64,000 bases of DNA, taken from Hungatella effluvii (GTDB lineage: Bacteria; Bacillota; Clostridia; Lachnospirales; Lachnospiraceae). Positions within the stretch are counted from its first letter, which is position 1; each line of letters starts with the position of its first letter. Both the position numbers and the translations under genes were made by a program. Under the pieces are notes generated by a model that saw nothing but the letters and a program-made list of their open reading frames with translations, did no database searches and was not told the origin of the DNA. This document shows positions 42,939 to 52,155 of this stretch, one piece after another. The stretch covers positions 704,079 to 768,078 of the forward strand of contig NZ_QJKD01000001.1 in the NCBI RefSeq assembly GCF_003201875.1, given 5' to 3'.

Positions 42939-43227
42939 GTAACAGTTCACTCCCCATCAGGGGCACCGCAGTCCAGTTCGGCCGGGCAGGCGTCCTCAGC
43001 CTTTCCTGTGACTTTGCAGGGTATTAGAAGTTCTTAACGCGCAAAATTTTTCGTTCAGGTGAAATTCCCACTTGTCTGAGCGCAGCGAGTTTGGGAATTT
43101 TACCTGGTTTTTAGAAAAATTCTGCACGTTTAGAACTTCTTATGCCCGAAACTGGAACTGGAAAGGCTGAGGACGCCTGCCCGGCCGAACTGGACTGCGG
43201 TGCCCCTGGTGGGGAGTGAACTGTTAC
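42939..43227. mobile_element. Giant-hairpin mobile element, copy D
   Basis: 289 bp, core forward. The arms start GTAACAGTTCAC and pair over 68 bp with a single G-T wobble (42957/43209). An exact 8-bp direct repeat AGTCAAAA flanks it (42931-42938 and 43228-43235). Relative to copy B, pair 42975/43191 is A-T instead of G-C and pair 42992/43174 is G-C instead of T-A, two compensated changes. It lies between the NYN gene and the Rpn-like gene, both on plus, 84 bp before the latter's start. Confidence 0.9.
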
Positions 43228-43311
43228 AGTCAAAAACTCCGCAGCGAACAGACTGATAGTTTAGTCTTTCATGATCTCTGTGTTTATGATAAAATAAAAG
43301 GAGACGTACAA

Positions 43312-44106
43312 ATGGAAAAACGAATTGAGTACCTGAATCTGGAAGATGATTTCCTGTTTTCCAGAGTCATGAGCGATGAAGAGATCTGCCGCATTGTACT
43401 GGAGAAGCTCCTGAACATCTCCATTAAAAAGATCGTCCTTCCGGAACAGCAGAAAACCATCGAATTACTGCTGGACAGTAAGGGCGTGAGGCTTGACATT
43501 TATGTCAATGATGATGCCGGCACCATCTATAATTGTGAGATGCAGCGAGGAAAACGCGGACAGCTTCCCAAACGCAGCCGTTATTACCAGGGAAATATCG
43601 ACCTGGATGCGATTTCTAAGGGCGAGCCCTATACCAGCCTGCGACGGAGCTACATTATTTTCATCTGTACCTTTGATCCATTTACAGAAGGCCGACACAT
43701 CTACACCTTTCAGAACACCTGCCTCGAGAGTCCCGGACTGCTTCTGGGAGATGAGACAACAAAACTGTTTCTTAATACAAAGGGGACCATTGACGACATA
43801 GACGAAGAGATGAAAGAATTTCTGACCTACATAGAAAACACCACCGACGTCTTCGCCCAGCAGGCTAAAAGTTCACTGGTTAAAAAGATACATCAGAGAG
43901 TCCTTAAAGTTAAGCAGAGTAAAGAAATGGAGGCGGAATATATGACATTGCTGCAGAGAGACAGGGAGAATATTGAACAGGGCGAACGTAAAATGGCCGC
44001 TCTCACCGAACTTCTCTTAGATCAAAAACGTACTGACGATTTAAAACGCGCCGTCAGGGATACTACCTATCGGGAACAATTATATAAGCAATTTAACATC
44101 CTCTAA
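43312..44106 (+). CDS. Rpn-family / PD-(D/E)XK nuclease-like protein
   Basis: 264 residues from the ATG at 43312 with AAAGGAGA upstream; the frame is open to 43216 but that part overlaps mobile element D. It matches the recombination-promoting nuclease group: NLEDDFLFSRVM, then the catalytic pattern LDIYVNDDAG...YNCEMQRG (Asp, Glu-x-Gln), RSRYYQGNIDLDAI and a C-terminal coiled region. The family contains DNases linked to transposase-like proteins; the chromosomal copies are usually multi-copy and of unsettled role. Confidence 0.92.
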   Translation: MEKRIEYLNLEDDFLFSRVMSDEEICRIVLEKLLNISIKKIVLPEQQKTIELLLDSKGVRLDIYVNDDAGTIYNCEMQRGKRGQLPKRSRYYQGNIDLDAISKGEPYTSLRRSYIIFICTFDPFTEGRHIYTFQNTCLESPGLLLGDETTKLFLNTKGTIDDIDEEMKEFLTYIENTTDVFAQQAKSSLVKKIHQRVLKVKQSKEMEAEYMTLLQRDRENIEQGERKMAALTELLLDQKRTDDLKRAVRDTTYREQLYKQFNIL

Positions 44107-44121
44107 CAGGATCATCACCAG

Positions 44122-44245
44122 TAAAAAAACGCCGCTAGCAACGGGGCAACGAATTTGCATCACCGCGAGCGGCGGGGTTTTTGACCCTCGCGGCAGTCGC
44201 CAAATGGACGCGCCAGCGTGTTCATTTGACTCGTTGCCCGCGGGA
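44122..44245 (-). repeat. Three-way-junction structured element after the GH88 gene
   Basis: Read on minus: an outer stem GGGCAACGA / TCGTTGCCC, then one arm CAAATG / CATTTG, then a second arm CCGCGAG / CTCGCGG, and finally CGCCGCT able to pair with AGCGGCG just before a seven-T run. The gap between the Rpn-like and GH88 stops (44107-44370) otherwise holds no gene. It resembles a recurring intergenic repeat of Lachnospiraceae genomes, from memory only; a terminator role for GH88 is plausible. Confidence 0.6.
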
Positions 44246-44370
44246 ATAAAAAAAGGGGAAACAATAGCATCATGCTGCCGTCCCCCCTCTTCCAGTATCA
44301 AATCTATAAAAATCCATTCGGCATATCGGAGCCATTTTCACGCTTCGATGCTTCAGCCGCGCAGCTGCCC

Positions 44371-45549
44371 CTACCAGTAAGGCTTCCAGTCTTTCATTCT
44401 CCTGGTCAGCGCCTCCATATAAAAGTAGTCGCCCCAGGTGCTGCATTCGTCCACTCCCCTGTTTATACACGTATTGTACGCGGAATCGCGCGCGTACGTT
44501 CCGTGGAGTAAAAGGCCGTTGGAACGGGTCTTATCCGTGTTGGCACAGTGATCCATCAGGGCACAGAGCATCTTGTCTGCGGCTGTTAAATACTTCTCCG
44601 CTTTCGCTTTATCCAGATAGCTGCTCATCTCCAGAATTCCGCAGATGGCGATGGCGGAAGCCGAGGAATCACGTGGTTCCGTGCTTCCCGTATCGAAATC
44701 AAAATCCCAGTATGGAACCAGATCTTCCGGCAGATGGGCGATAAAATAATCGGTGACCTGGCAGAACAGATCCAGGTATTCGGGTATTTTTAAGTACCGA
44801 TAGCTCAAGGCAATGCCGTATACTCCCCAAGCCTGGCCCCTGGCCCAGGCGGAGCCGTCACGGTTTCCCTGATGGGTAACGCCGTGGTCCGGTTTTCCGG
44901 TCACGGTATTGATAAAATACGTGTGGTAGGTGGAGCAGTCCGGTCTCATCACACACTTCATCGCCGTCCGGATATGGTTTTCAGCTTTATTGGCGTAATC
45001 GGGATTTCCGGTAACCTCGCTGGCCCAGTAAAGCAGCGGCAGGTTCAGCAGACAGTCAATGATCAGACGGTATTCCGACGGTTCGTTGACGTTGCCCCAG
45101 GCCTGGATAAAGCGGCCATTCTCCCGGTAGCGGCCGGCCAGATGATCCGCAGCTAAAAGTGCTGCTTCTCTGGCATGGCTGCTGCCGGTCAGCTTATAAG
45201 CTGCCACACAGGAAAGGCTGTAGAGAAATCCCATATCATGGTGATTTACATCGATTTTCTCCCGGATTCGTTTCAGGAAGCTTTCGACCTGAGATTCCGC
45301 CGCCTCCTTAAAGCAGGCCTCCCCTGTATATTCATAAGCCAGCCAGATCACGCCGGTCCAGAATCCGGTTGTCCATTCTACGTTTTCTGTCAGCAGATAA
45401 AAGCCGCCCTCGCTGTTGGAACTCTCAAAAAATTCCGTGAATTCCGGCAGGTTGGACCGGACGATCTCCGTGGCTGCGTCCATGTACTTCTTTCTTTTCT
45501 CCGCATCCGTTCCCGGATACTGACGGATTCGTTTCATCGTCTGCGCCAT
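44371..45549 (-). CDS. Unsaturated glucuronyl hydrolase, GH88
   Basis: 392 residues, no signal. GH88 landmarks are the two catalytic-region Asp segments VNHHDMGFLYSL and RLIIDCLLNLPLLYWAS, the QGNRDGSAWARGQAWGVYG block and NTCINRGVDECSTWGDYFYMEAL at the end. It hydrates the 4,5-unsaturated uronate left by polysaccharide lyases and releases it from the oligosaccharide. With the two sulfatases it indicates sulfated glycosaminoglycan-type substrates. GGAGAC precedes the ATG. Confidence 0.95.
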   Translation of the reverse strand: MAQTMKRIRQYPGTDAEKRKKYMDAATEIVRSNLPEFTEFFESSNSEGGFYLLTENVEWTTGFWTGVIWLAYEYTGEACFKEAAESQVESFLKRIREKIDVNHHDMGFLYSLSCVAAYKLTGSSHAREAALLAADHLAGRYRENGRFIQAWGNVNEPSEYRLIIDCLLNLPLLYWASEVTGNPDYANKAENHIRTAMKCVMRPDCSTYHTYFINTVTGKPDHGVTHQGNRDGSAWARGQAWGVYGIALSYRYLKIPEYLDLFCQVTDYFIAHLPEDLVPYWDFDFDTGSTEPRDSSASAIAICGILEMSSYLDKAKAEKYLTAADKMLCALMDHCANTDKTRSNGLLLHGTYARDSAYNTCINRGVDECSTWGDYFYMEALTRRMKDWKPYW

Positions 45550-45578
45550 ATTCTGTCTCCTCTCTCACCGCTCCTCTT

Positions 45579-46952
45579 TTACAGAAGAAACGGGTCTCTC
45601 GTTTTCCTTAAATAGGATCTTATTACCGCGTCATAAGTTTCCGCTATGGCGTCCTGCTGATCCAGTTCGACAGGATTTAACTGCAGGGGATCTTTCTTAT
45701 TATCGTAAAACAGCCGTCTCTGCGTTTCAGACGGAGATGTCCCGTTATCAACGACATAGGTGATATCCTTCGTTCTGATTCCGCGCCAGCCGAACGCCTT
45801 GTTGTTTAATCCCAGCTTCCGGTACTCTTCCACCAGTTCAGGCATGCCCGGTATCATACAGAGAAAAGCGTGTTCCGGTTCCTCTTTCATGGAGGCCCCA
45901 CGGGCCAGGGACGCAAAGCTTTTTCCCTGAACCGTATCTGGAACGGCCACCTCCAGCAGTTCCAGAAGTGTTGGCATGTGGTCCTGGCTGGCGATCAGGG
46001 CGTCGCTGTGCCCCTTTACAACCTGTGGCCCCCTGATATAGAGAGGAATCCTGATGGACTCGTCGTACCAGATGTTCTTTCCCATCAGGCCATGAGAACC
46101 CATACAGTCCCCGTGATCGGCCGACAGCACTACGATCGTGTCCTCTGTCAGGCCTTCCCGGTCCAGATACTCCATGATCCGGCCAAAATTATCATCCAGT
46201 CCTTCTATGGCTCCGTAGTACTCTCCGAACTTCTTCCGGAACGCCTCATCGGTTCTCAGTTCTTCCGGGACGTTTCCACGGAATACAAGTTCTTTTCCCC
46301 GGTAACGGTCCGCATATTTTTCCGGAAGCAGATCATAGGGAGGATGGGGCGGATTCCAGGAAAGGAACAGGCAGAATGGCTTTTCCTTATTCCGGCCGTC
46401 CAGATAATCCAGCGCAATATCCGTCTCATGCTCCGGAGACCATTTGGCGCCCTCTTCCTTTTTCGGTTCATCCTTCCAGTAATGGGGCGACAGATGTTTA
46501 TCCATCGCTCCGTAGGAATACCAGTAATCAAAGTGATGACGCCGTTCTCCCGGAGGAGTGAAGGCATCCCAGTTCACCGCACCGGATTCCGGATTCTCGT
46601 GAAAGTTCATCTCGCTCGCGTCGAGATGGTATTTGCCCACATAGGCAGTCTCGTAACCATTTTCATGAAGGACATCGGAAATGGTTACCTCCTGCGGCTT
46701 TAACATGACGGTCTCATCCAGGCCAATCTTACAGTTGGTCCACATTCCGCAGCAGTACGGATATTTTCCCGTCAGCAGAGACGCCCGGTGGGGCGAGCAC
46801 AGCGGGTACGTGCTGACTGCGTGGTCAAACGCTATGCTCTCCCCGGCAAAACGGTCCATATGAGGCGTACTCACATGGTCCTCTCCCGCCGCCCCAATGG
46901 CCTGGGCGCGCCATTGGTCGGCGAAGATGTATAACAGGTTTTTCTTTTTCAT
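45579..46952 (-). CDS. Sulfatase of the alkaline-phosphatase fold, Cys-type
   Basis: 457 residues, cytoplasmic. Metal-binding FADQWRAQAIG at the start, formylglycine site CSPHRASLLTGKYP (C-x-P-x-R), and LSADHGDCMGSHGL. The Cys must be oxidised by an anaerobic sulfatase-maturating enzyme, not found in the window. It begins directly after the solute-binding protein's stop (TAGATG). It removes sulfate from imported oligosaccharides. Confidence 0.95.
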   Translation of the reverse strand: MKKKNLLYIFADQWRAQAIGAAGEDHVSTPHMDRFAGESIAFDHAVSTYPLCSPHRASLLTGKYPYCCGMWTNCKIGLDETVMLKPQEVTISDVLHENGYETAYVGKYHLDASEMNFHENPESGAVNWDAFTPPGERRHHFDYWYSYGAMDKHLSPHYWKDEPKKEEGAKWSPEHETDIALDYLDGRNKEKPFCLFLSWNPPHPPYDLLPEKYADRYRGKELVFRGNVPEELRTDEAFRKKFGEYYGAIEGLDDNFGRIMEYLDREGLTEDTIVVLSADHGDCMGSHGLMGKNIWYDESIRIPLYIRGPQVVKGHSDALIASQDHMPTLLELLEVAVPDTVQGKSFASLARGASMKEEPEHAFLCMIPGMPELVEEYRKLGLNNKAFGWRGIRTKDITYVVDNGTSPSETQRRLFYDNKKDPLQLNPVELDQQDAIAETYDAVIRSYLRKTRDPFLL

Positions 46953-48578
46953 CTAACGGTCTTCTCCCAGGAAAGTATCATATGCTTTCTGATTGATTTC
47001 CAGCGCGCGGTCGATGCCTCTGGCCTTCAATTCTTTGATAAAGGTATCATACTCAGAATCGAAATCATTGACACCGAGAATCCAGGACTGGAACTTTTCA
47101 TCGACATAAGGCTTGATGCTTGCCATAATGTTCTTATACTCGGTCTCATCATCAGAGGTATACTTTAACGCCATTTTTCCATCCAGGTAAGGCGGAAGAG
47201 AATCGTCAAACCACTCATCATGGCCATTGTACAGCTTATTCGCCTCGATTCCGTCTTCCTTCATGGTCGCATACTCGTAGTCTCCATCCTGGCACATGCC
47301 GATCCGGTACTGGGCGCCGATGGAACGAAGATATCCAATTGGTGTCAGTTCGGACTGAAGTACCGTGTCGGTAAAGTGTTTGCTGCCATCCGCATCTCTT
47401 GTAAAGGTATCTCCCTCGATTCCCCAGTTCATTAAGTCGCTTCCTTCTTCTGTGAAGAAGTAATCCATAAATTTAATCACGGTTACAGGATCCTTGCACT
47501 GGGAGGAAATTCCCCAGCCCACACCCGGATATCTGGATACACGTTCCTTTACAACACCGTTCTGATCCGCAGGCGGTGCGATGGCTGCCATCTGGAAGCC
47601 TGGAATGGTCTCCTGAAGCGTGGAGTTATAGTTTGCCGTACTCACCCAGTCATGGGTACAGCCGCCGAGATCGCCGCCCAGCAGGGTATCTCTGGAGGAA
47701 GCGCCTCTTGTGAAGATTTCAGGATCAATCAGTCCTTCCTGGTACCATTTGATCATGTTGGAAACGCCTGTCTTGAAGTTCTCTTCCAGCGGTTCGTATT
47801 TCATCTTTCCGTCTCTCGGATAGAATTCAAGGCTGGTATCCCAAAGATACAGATACTCATCCGGCTGCTTCCAGCCGGCGCGGTCGAACAGCGGAATCTC
47901 GTCCTTTAATCCGTTTCCGTTGGGATCCTCGTTGCGGAACGCATACAGCACATCGTGGAGTTCATCGACGGTGGTCGGCGCCTTTAAGTTTAATTTATCC
48001 AGCCAGTCCTGTCTGATCCACCAGAACTCGGCAGCCTTGAGCTCCTGATTTTTCGGAATCTGGTAGATATTGCCGTCCAGAGAGTATGCCGTCTGGCGGA
48101 ATCTGGCGTCCTCGTCCAGCACCTTCTGGATATTCGGCGCATGTTCCTTGATCAGATCGTTTAACGGAATCATTCCGCCGTCGCGTCCCAGCTTCTCCAG
48201 GGAGGAAGCGTCTACGTAGCCGATGATATCGGCCAGATTGCCGGAGCTCATCATCAGGTTAAACGCCTCTTCTTCGTTGGAATTGGAAAGGGAAATGGTT
48301 CCCTTCAGACTGATATTCGTTCTCTTCGCAGCTTCCTGCCATACCTGCCAGTTCGAGTCGAACGGCATGTTATTGAAATTTAAAAATACGGTAAATTCTT
48401 TTGGTTCCTTGCTCACGAGGCTGTCTTCCAGCGTTTCCTCTGTCTGGGCCTGGCTGGCGCCAGACTCCCCTTTTGCCGCCTCTGTGCCGCTTGTCTCGCT
48501 CTTTGCGGAACAGCCCGCCAGTGTGCCGGTAAGCATTACTGCCGCCATTGCCGCCGCCATAAGTCTTCTCTTTTTCAT
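46953..48578 (-). CDS. Carbohydrate ABC transporter solute-binding lipoprotein
   Basis: 541 residues with a lipobox LAGC near residue 22. The pattern is that of the LplA/family 1 group of long binding proteins (KEFTVFLNFNNMPFDSNW, PNGNGLKDEIPL, GWGISSQCKDPVTVIKFMDYFFTEEGSDLMNWG). It delivers an oligosaccharide to the two permeases encoded upstream. AAGGAGG lies before the ATG. Confidence 0.94.
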   Translation of the reverse strand: MKKRRLMAAAMAAVMLTGTLAGCSAKSETSGTEAAKGESGASQAQTEETLEDSLVSKEPKEFTVFLNFNNMPFDSNWQVWQEAAKRTNISLKGTISLSNSNEEEAFNLMMSSGNLADIIGYVDASSLEKLGRDGGMIPLNDLIKEHAPNIQKVLDEDARFRQTAYSLDGNIYQIPKNQELKAAEFWWIRQDWLDKLNLKAPTTVDELHDVLYAFRNEDPNGNGLKDEIPLFDRAGWKQPDEYLYLWDTSLEFYPRDGKMKYEPLEENFKTGVSNMIKWYQEGLIDPEIFTRGASSRDTLLGGDLGGCTHDWVSTANYNSTLQETIPGFQMAAIAPPADQNGVVKERVSRYPGVGWGISSQCKDPVTVIKFMDYFFTEEGSDLMNWGIEGDTFTRDADGSKHFTDTVLQSELTPIGYLRSIGAQYRIGMCQDGDYEYATMKEDGIEANKLYNGHDEWFDDSLPPYLDGKMALKYTSDDETEYKNIMASIKPYVDEKFQSWILGVNDFDSEYDTFIKELKARGIDRALEINQKAYDTFLGEDR

Positions 48579-48618
48579 TTTTGAAATACCTCCTTTTTGT
48601 TGTAACTGCTATGATAAG

Positions 48619-49518
48619 TTAACCCTTCACTCCTCCAACGGTGACGCCGGTCTTAAAGTATTTCTGTACAAACGGAAATACGATCAGCATCGGTACAATG
48701 GCTATGATTATCATAGCATAAATTACCGTGGTTGGAGAACTTAATGAATTCTGTGTTACGATTGCCGCCTCCGAAGCGTTGGCCACCCGGTCTACGATCA
48801 TCTTCTTTAACAATACCTGAAGGGGCGCCTTCCTGTCGTCATTTAACAGCTGCATGGCCCAGAAGTAACTGTTCCAGCGGTTGATCGCGTAAAACAGTCC
48901 CACCGTAGCCAGCGCGGGCTTGGAGAGCGGTAAATAAATCTTGAAAAATGTAATAATATGGTTGGCTCCATCGATAAACGCCGCTTCCTCCAGTGCCTCG
49001 GGAAGCTGTTCGAAGAAACTCTTCATAATAATCAAGTTGTATGTGTTGATCGCAAACCCAAGGATAATGGCCGTTCTGGTATTTAACAGGCTGAAATCCT
49101 TGAAGGTTAAGTACATGGGGATAATTCCCGCGTTAAACCACATGGTGAATATGGTAAATAAGGTGAAGAACTTGCGGAAGACCAGCTTCTTTTTACTGAG
49201 GGCGTAGGCCATGGTCGTCGTAAAGAGCATATTTACCACAACGCCGGCAACCGTGTAAAAAATAGTGTTTCCGTAGGCCAGCCAGATGCCGCTCTTCTTG
49301 ATGGCTTCCTTATAGCTTGCCAATGTAAAATGCCTGATGGCAAACATGACATCGCCGTTCTCCACGTAATACGGCTGACTGAGCGATGCGATCAGCACGT
49401 AATAGATCGGATAGAGCACAACCAGGCTGATTACAATTCCAAGGATCGCCATGCCTGCATTAAATACCTTTTCGCCTGTTCCAATTACCTGTCCCTGATG
49501 GATTTTTTTATTTTTCAT
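48619..49518 (-). CDS. Carbohydrate ABC permease, LplC/YtcP type
   Basis: 299 residues from the ATG at 49518 (GGAGG upstream). Six spans; the EAA loop is EALEEAAFIDGANHIITFFKIYLPLSKPALATV. The C-terminal QKYFKTGVTVGGVKG is the usual end for LplC-like permeases. It overlaps no other gene once the start is set at 49518, 12 bp after the upstream permease stop. The ATPase must be a shared MsmX-like protein, as none is encoded here. Confidence 0.95.
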   Translation of the reverse strand: MKNKKIHQGQVIGTGEKVFNAGMAILGIVISLVVLYPIYYVLIASLSQPYYVENGDVMFAIRHFTLASYKEAIKKSGIWLAYGNTIFYTVAGVVVNMLFTTTMAYALSKKKLVFRKFFTLFTIFTMWFNAGIIPMYLTFKDFSLLNTRTAIILGFAINTYNLIIMKSFFEQLPEALEEAAFIDGANHIITFFKIYLPLSKPALATVGLFYAINRWNSYFWAMQLLNDDRKAPLQVLLKKMIVDRVANASEAAIVTQNSLSSPTTVIYAMIIIAIVPMLIVFPFVQKYFKTGVTVGGVKG

Positions 49519-49529
49519 CTCGCGCCTCC

Positions 49530-50465
49530 TTACCAAAGTGCCGTATCGGAAAGCTTACGGCTTAACCGGTTGGCCAACGTGACAAGTACCAGGGCGACAA
49601 TTGCCTCAAACATACCGACCGCCGTAGCGAGACCGTAGTTCCCATTTTCAAATCCCAGGCGGTAGGAATAGGTAGCAATAATATCCGCTTTGGCAAATGT
49701 AGATGGCTGATACAGAAGGAGGATGGCCTCATATCCTACTTTTACCATCTTTCCGATATTTAACACCAACATGGTGACAATCGTCGGAAGAATCGCCGGA
49801 ACGGTAATATTCTTGATCTTCTGCCATTTTCCGGCTCCGTCCACGGTGGCCGCTTCATATAACTGCGGATCGATTCCCATGATGGCCGCAATAAAGACGA
49901 GCGCATTGAAGCCTGCGTTCTGCCACAGGGTCATGATCGTGTAGATTCCTCTGAAATACTGAGGCTGTACCATAAAGTAGACCGGCTCCATTCCCAGCTT
50001 TTCCAGAATCATGTTGACGATACCGGTACTGGGAGACAGGAAGTTGACCACGATACCACAGACAACGACGACCGATACGAAGTGCGGAAGGAGTGTTGTC
50101 ATCTGCGTCATCTTGCTGACAAACTTGTTCTTCATCTCCGTAACTGCGACCGCCAGGATAATCGGTATCGGGAAACAGACGACCAGCTGCCAGAAGGAGA
50201 TCATCAGTGTATTTTTCAAAACCCTCAGAAAATCTCTTCCTGTTAAAAAGGTAATGAAATTGTCCAGTCCCACAAAGGTGCTTCCCGAGATTCCTTTAAA
50301 GATGTTGTAATCGTAAAAGGCAATCGCCAGACCGGCCATAGGCTTGTAGGCAAACGCCAGGAACCACAGCACACCCGGGAGCAGAAGAAGATATAAATCC
50401 CAGTTCTTTCTGACTGAGTGCAGGCAGGATTGTTTATTTTTGTTGCCGCCCTGTTGCTTAAACAT
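49530..50465 (-). CDS. Carbohydrate ABC permease, LplB/YteP type
   Basis: 311 residues from the ATG at 50465 (GGGGAG upstream). Opens with a hydrophilic segment then LYLLLLPGVLWFLAFAYKPMAGLAIAF; the EAA loop reads EAATVDGAGKWQKIKNITVPAILPTIV. First gene of the minus-strand operon permease-permease-binding protein-sulfatase-GH88. The 283-bp divergent gap (50466-50748) should hold its promoter; I see no clear boxes there. Confidence 0.95.
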   Translation of the reverse strand: MFKQQGGNKNKQSCLHSVRKNWDLYLLLLPGVLWFLAFAYKPMAGLAIAFYDYNIFKGISGSTFVGLDNFITFLTGRDFLRVLKNTLMISFWQLVVCFPIPIILAVAVTEMKNKFVSKMTQMTTLLPHFVSVVVVCGIVVNFLSPSTGIVNMILEKLGMEPVYFMVQPQYFRGIYTIMTLWQNAGFNALVFIAAIMGIDPQLYEAATVDGAGKWQKIKNITVPAILPTIVTMLVLNIGKMVKVGYEAILLLYQPSTFAKADIIATYSYRLGFENGNYGLATAVGMFEAIVALVLVTLANRLSRKLSDTALW

Positions 50466-50748
50466 TTGTAACTCCCCTCTCATATTCAATTAGTGCAGGA
50501 ATAAATTTTCTGACACGCTCTGGTTTTACAGAGCTCATTCCCGCTTCTGAAATCCACTTTAAACCCGTTCATCCGGAAAAGTAAATCACTGTTTTTCAGG
50601 TCATCTGCAATAGGATTGCTTTTTTATATTCATTTTTCAACTCATCACCAATTCACCCGATTCGCGCCATATGATTGATTTTTACAGCTCATTCCCTTAT
50701 ACTCGGATTACATGCTTTTAAGTAAGTAAACAAATGGGGGTATACACA

Positions 50749-52155
50749 ATGCAGCAAAAAAATATTTTAATCATCATCTGCGATCAACTTTCCGCCACGG
50801 CATTAAGTGCCTACGGCAATACATATTCTTCCACGCCGAATCTCGACAGTCTGGCGGCCAGAAGCGCCGTCATGGAGTATGCCTATACTTCCTGTCCGCT
50901 CTGTCAGCCGGCCCGGGCCTCGTTCTGGACCTCGCGCTATCCCCACCAGACCGGCGTGCTCTCCAACCTGCCCGATCAAGGCTTTCCAGCGGTCTCCGAC
51001 GATATTCCAACGCTGGGAGAACTGTTTTCCCATGCCGGTTATGATTGTGTGCATTTTGGCAAGACTCATGATTATGGGGCATTGAGAGGCTTTAAGGTCA
51101 TCGAATCCGAGGAAATCCATGTCCCGCGGACGAATCCGGCCATAAAATTCGATTATGAGACGTATCTGGACATCGACACAACGGAAAAGTCCGTCCAGTA
51201 CCTGTCTTCCCGGCCGGAAGGGCCATTTCTCATGGTCTCGGACCTGCAGAATCCACACAACATCTGCGCCTACATCGGCGAACACAGCGAAGGGTACGGT
51301 GATTTCCCTCTGGAGCGGGAGCTTCCTCCTCTGCCGGAAAACTTTGATTTCGACGATATTGCCAACCGGCCGGAATTCATCCAGTATCTCTGCTGCGCCC
51401 ACAGAAGGCAGCGCCAGGCCAGCGGCTGGAAGGAAGATGATTTCCGCCACTATCTTTACGCCTATTATTACTACCTGTCCATGGTGGACAAACAGATTGG
51501 TCAGATTCTCGAAGCACTTTCAAAAAGCGGTGCCGCGGATCAGACGATGGTCGTATTCCTGGCCGATCACGGTGAAGGGATGGCGTCTCACCACCTTGTG
51601 ACAAAGTACGGCGCTTTTTACGAGGAGACGAACCGGGTACCTCTCTTTTTCGCGCTTCCGGATGGGGATAAAGAGTCTAGAATCGGCGGCGTAACCTCTC
51701 TTCTGGATCTGGTTCCCACGCTTTTGGACTATGCGGAACTCCCCTGTCCTGACGGACTGGAGGGAATATCCCTTATGCCTCAAATCACGGGAGTAAAACC
51801 ACATTCCGACCGAACCGCCGCAGTGGCGGAATGGTATGATGAATTCCGCGATTATACCGTTCCCGGGCGCATGATCTGCGACGAGGATTATAAGTATATC
51901 TGTTATCTGGAGCCGGACAGCGAGGAGCTTTATGACATGAGAAATGACAGATATGAAAAAGCCAACCTGGCAGGTAAACCGGAGTACTCCCCGATTCTGG
52001 AAAAGTACCGTTCCCTGCTTAAACATCATCTGGAAAAGAGCGATGATCCTTTCTTCACACTGAAGACGGCAGGCACCGGGGGCTACCGCCGCCATCCGCT
52101 GGGATTTGAGCATCATCAGGGTCTCAGCGCCGTGGAGAAATACGCCCTAGCATGA
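50749..52155 (+). CDS. Second sulfatase of the oligosaccharide locus, Cys-type
   Basis: 468 residues from the ATG at 50749 (GGGGG upstream). Metal ligands IIICDQLSATALSAYG, formylglycine site CQPARASFW (C-x-P-x-R), FLADHGEGMASHHLVTKYGAFYEE. Compared with the first sulfatase it should act on a different sulfate position. Cytoplasmic. The last codons (CTA GCA TGA) lie inside the palindrome 52147-52312. Confidence 0.94.
   Translation: MQQKNILIIICDQLSATALSAYGNTYSSTPNLDSLAARSAVMEYAYTSCPLCQPARASFWTSRYPHQTGVLSNLPDQGFPAVSDDIPTLGELFSHAGYDCVHFGKTHDYGALRGFKVIESEEIHVPRTNPAIKFDYETYLDIDTTEKSVQYLSSRPEGPFLMVSDLQNPHNICAYIGEHSEGYGDFPLERELPPLPENFDFDDIANRPEFIQYLCCAHRRQRQASGWKEDDFRHYLYAYYYYLSMVDKQIGQILEALSKSGAADQTMVVFLADHGEGMASHHLVTKYGAFYEETNRVPLFFALPDGDKESRIGGVTSLLDLVPTLLDYAELPCPDGLEGISLMPQITGVKPHSDRTAAVAEWYDEFRDYTVPGRMICDEDYKYICYLEPDSEELYDMRNDRYEKANLAGKPEYSPILEKYRSLLKHHLEKSDDPFFTLKTAGTGGYRRHPLGFEHHQGLSAVEKYALA

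Noticed and set aside
43216..43311. N-terminal extension of the Rpn-like nuclease
   Set aside because: It covers the end of mobile element D and the promoter region; AAAGGAGA before 43312 marks the real start.
45870..46703. 277-residue plus-strand frame
   Set aside because: Antisense to the Cys-type sulfatase, lacks a ribosome site and shows no recognisable motif.
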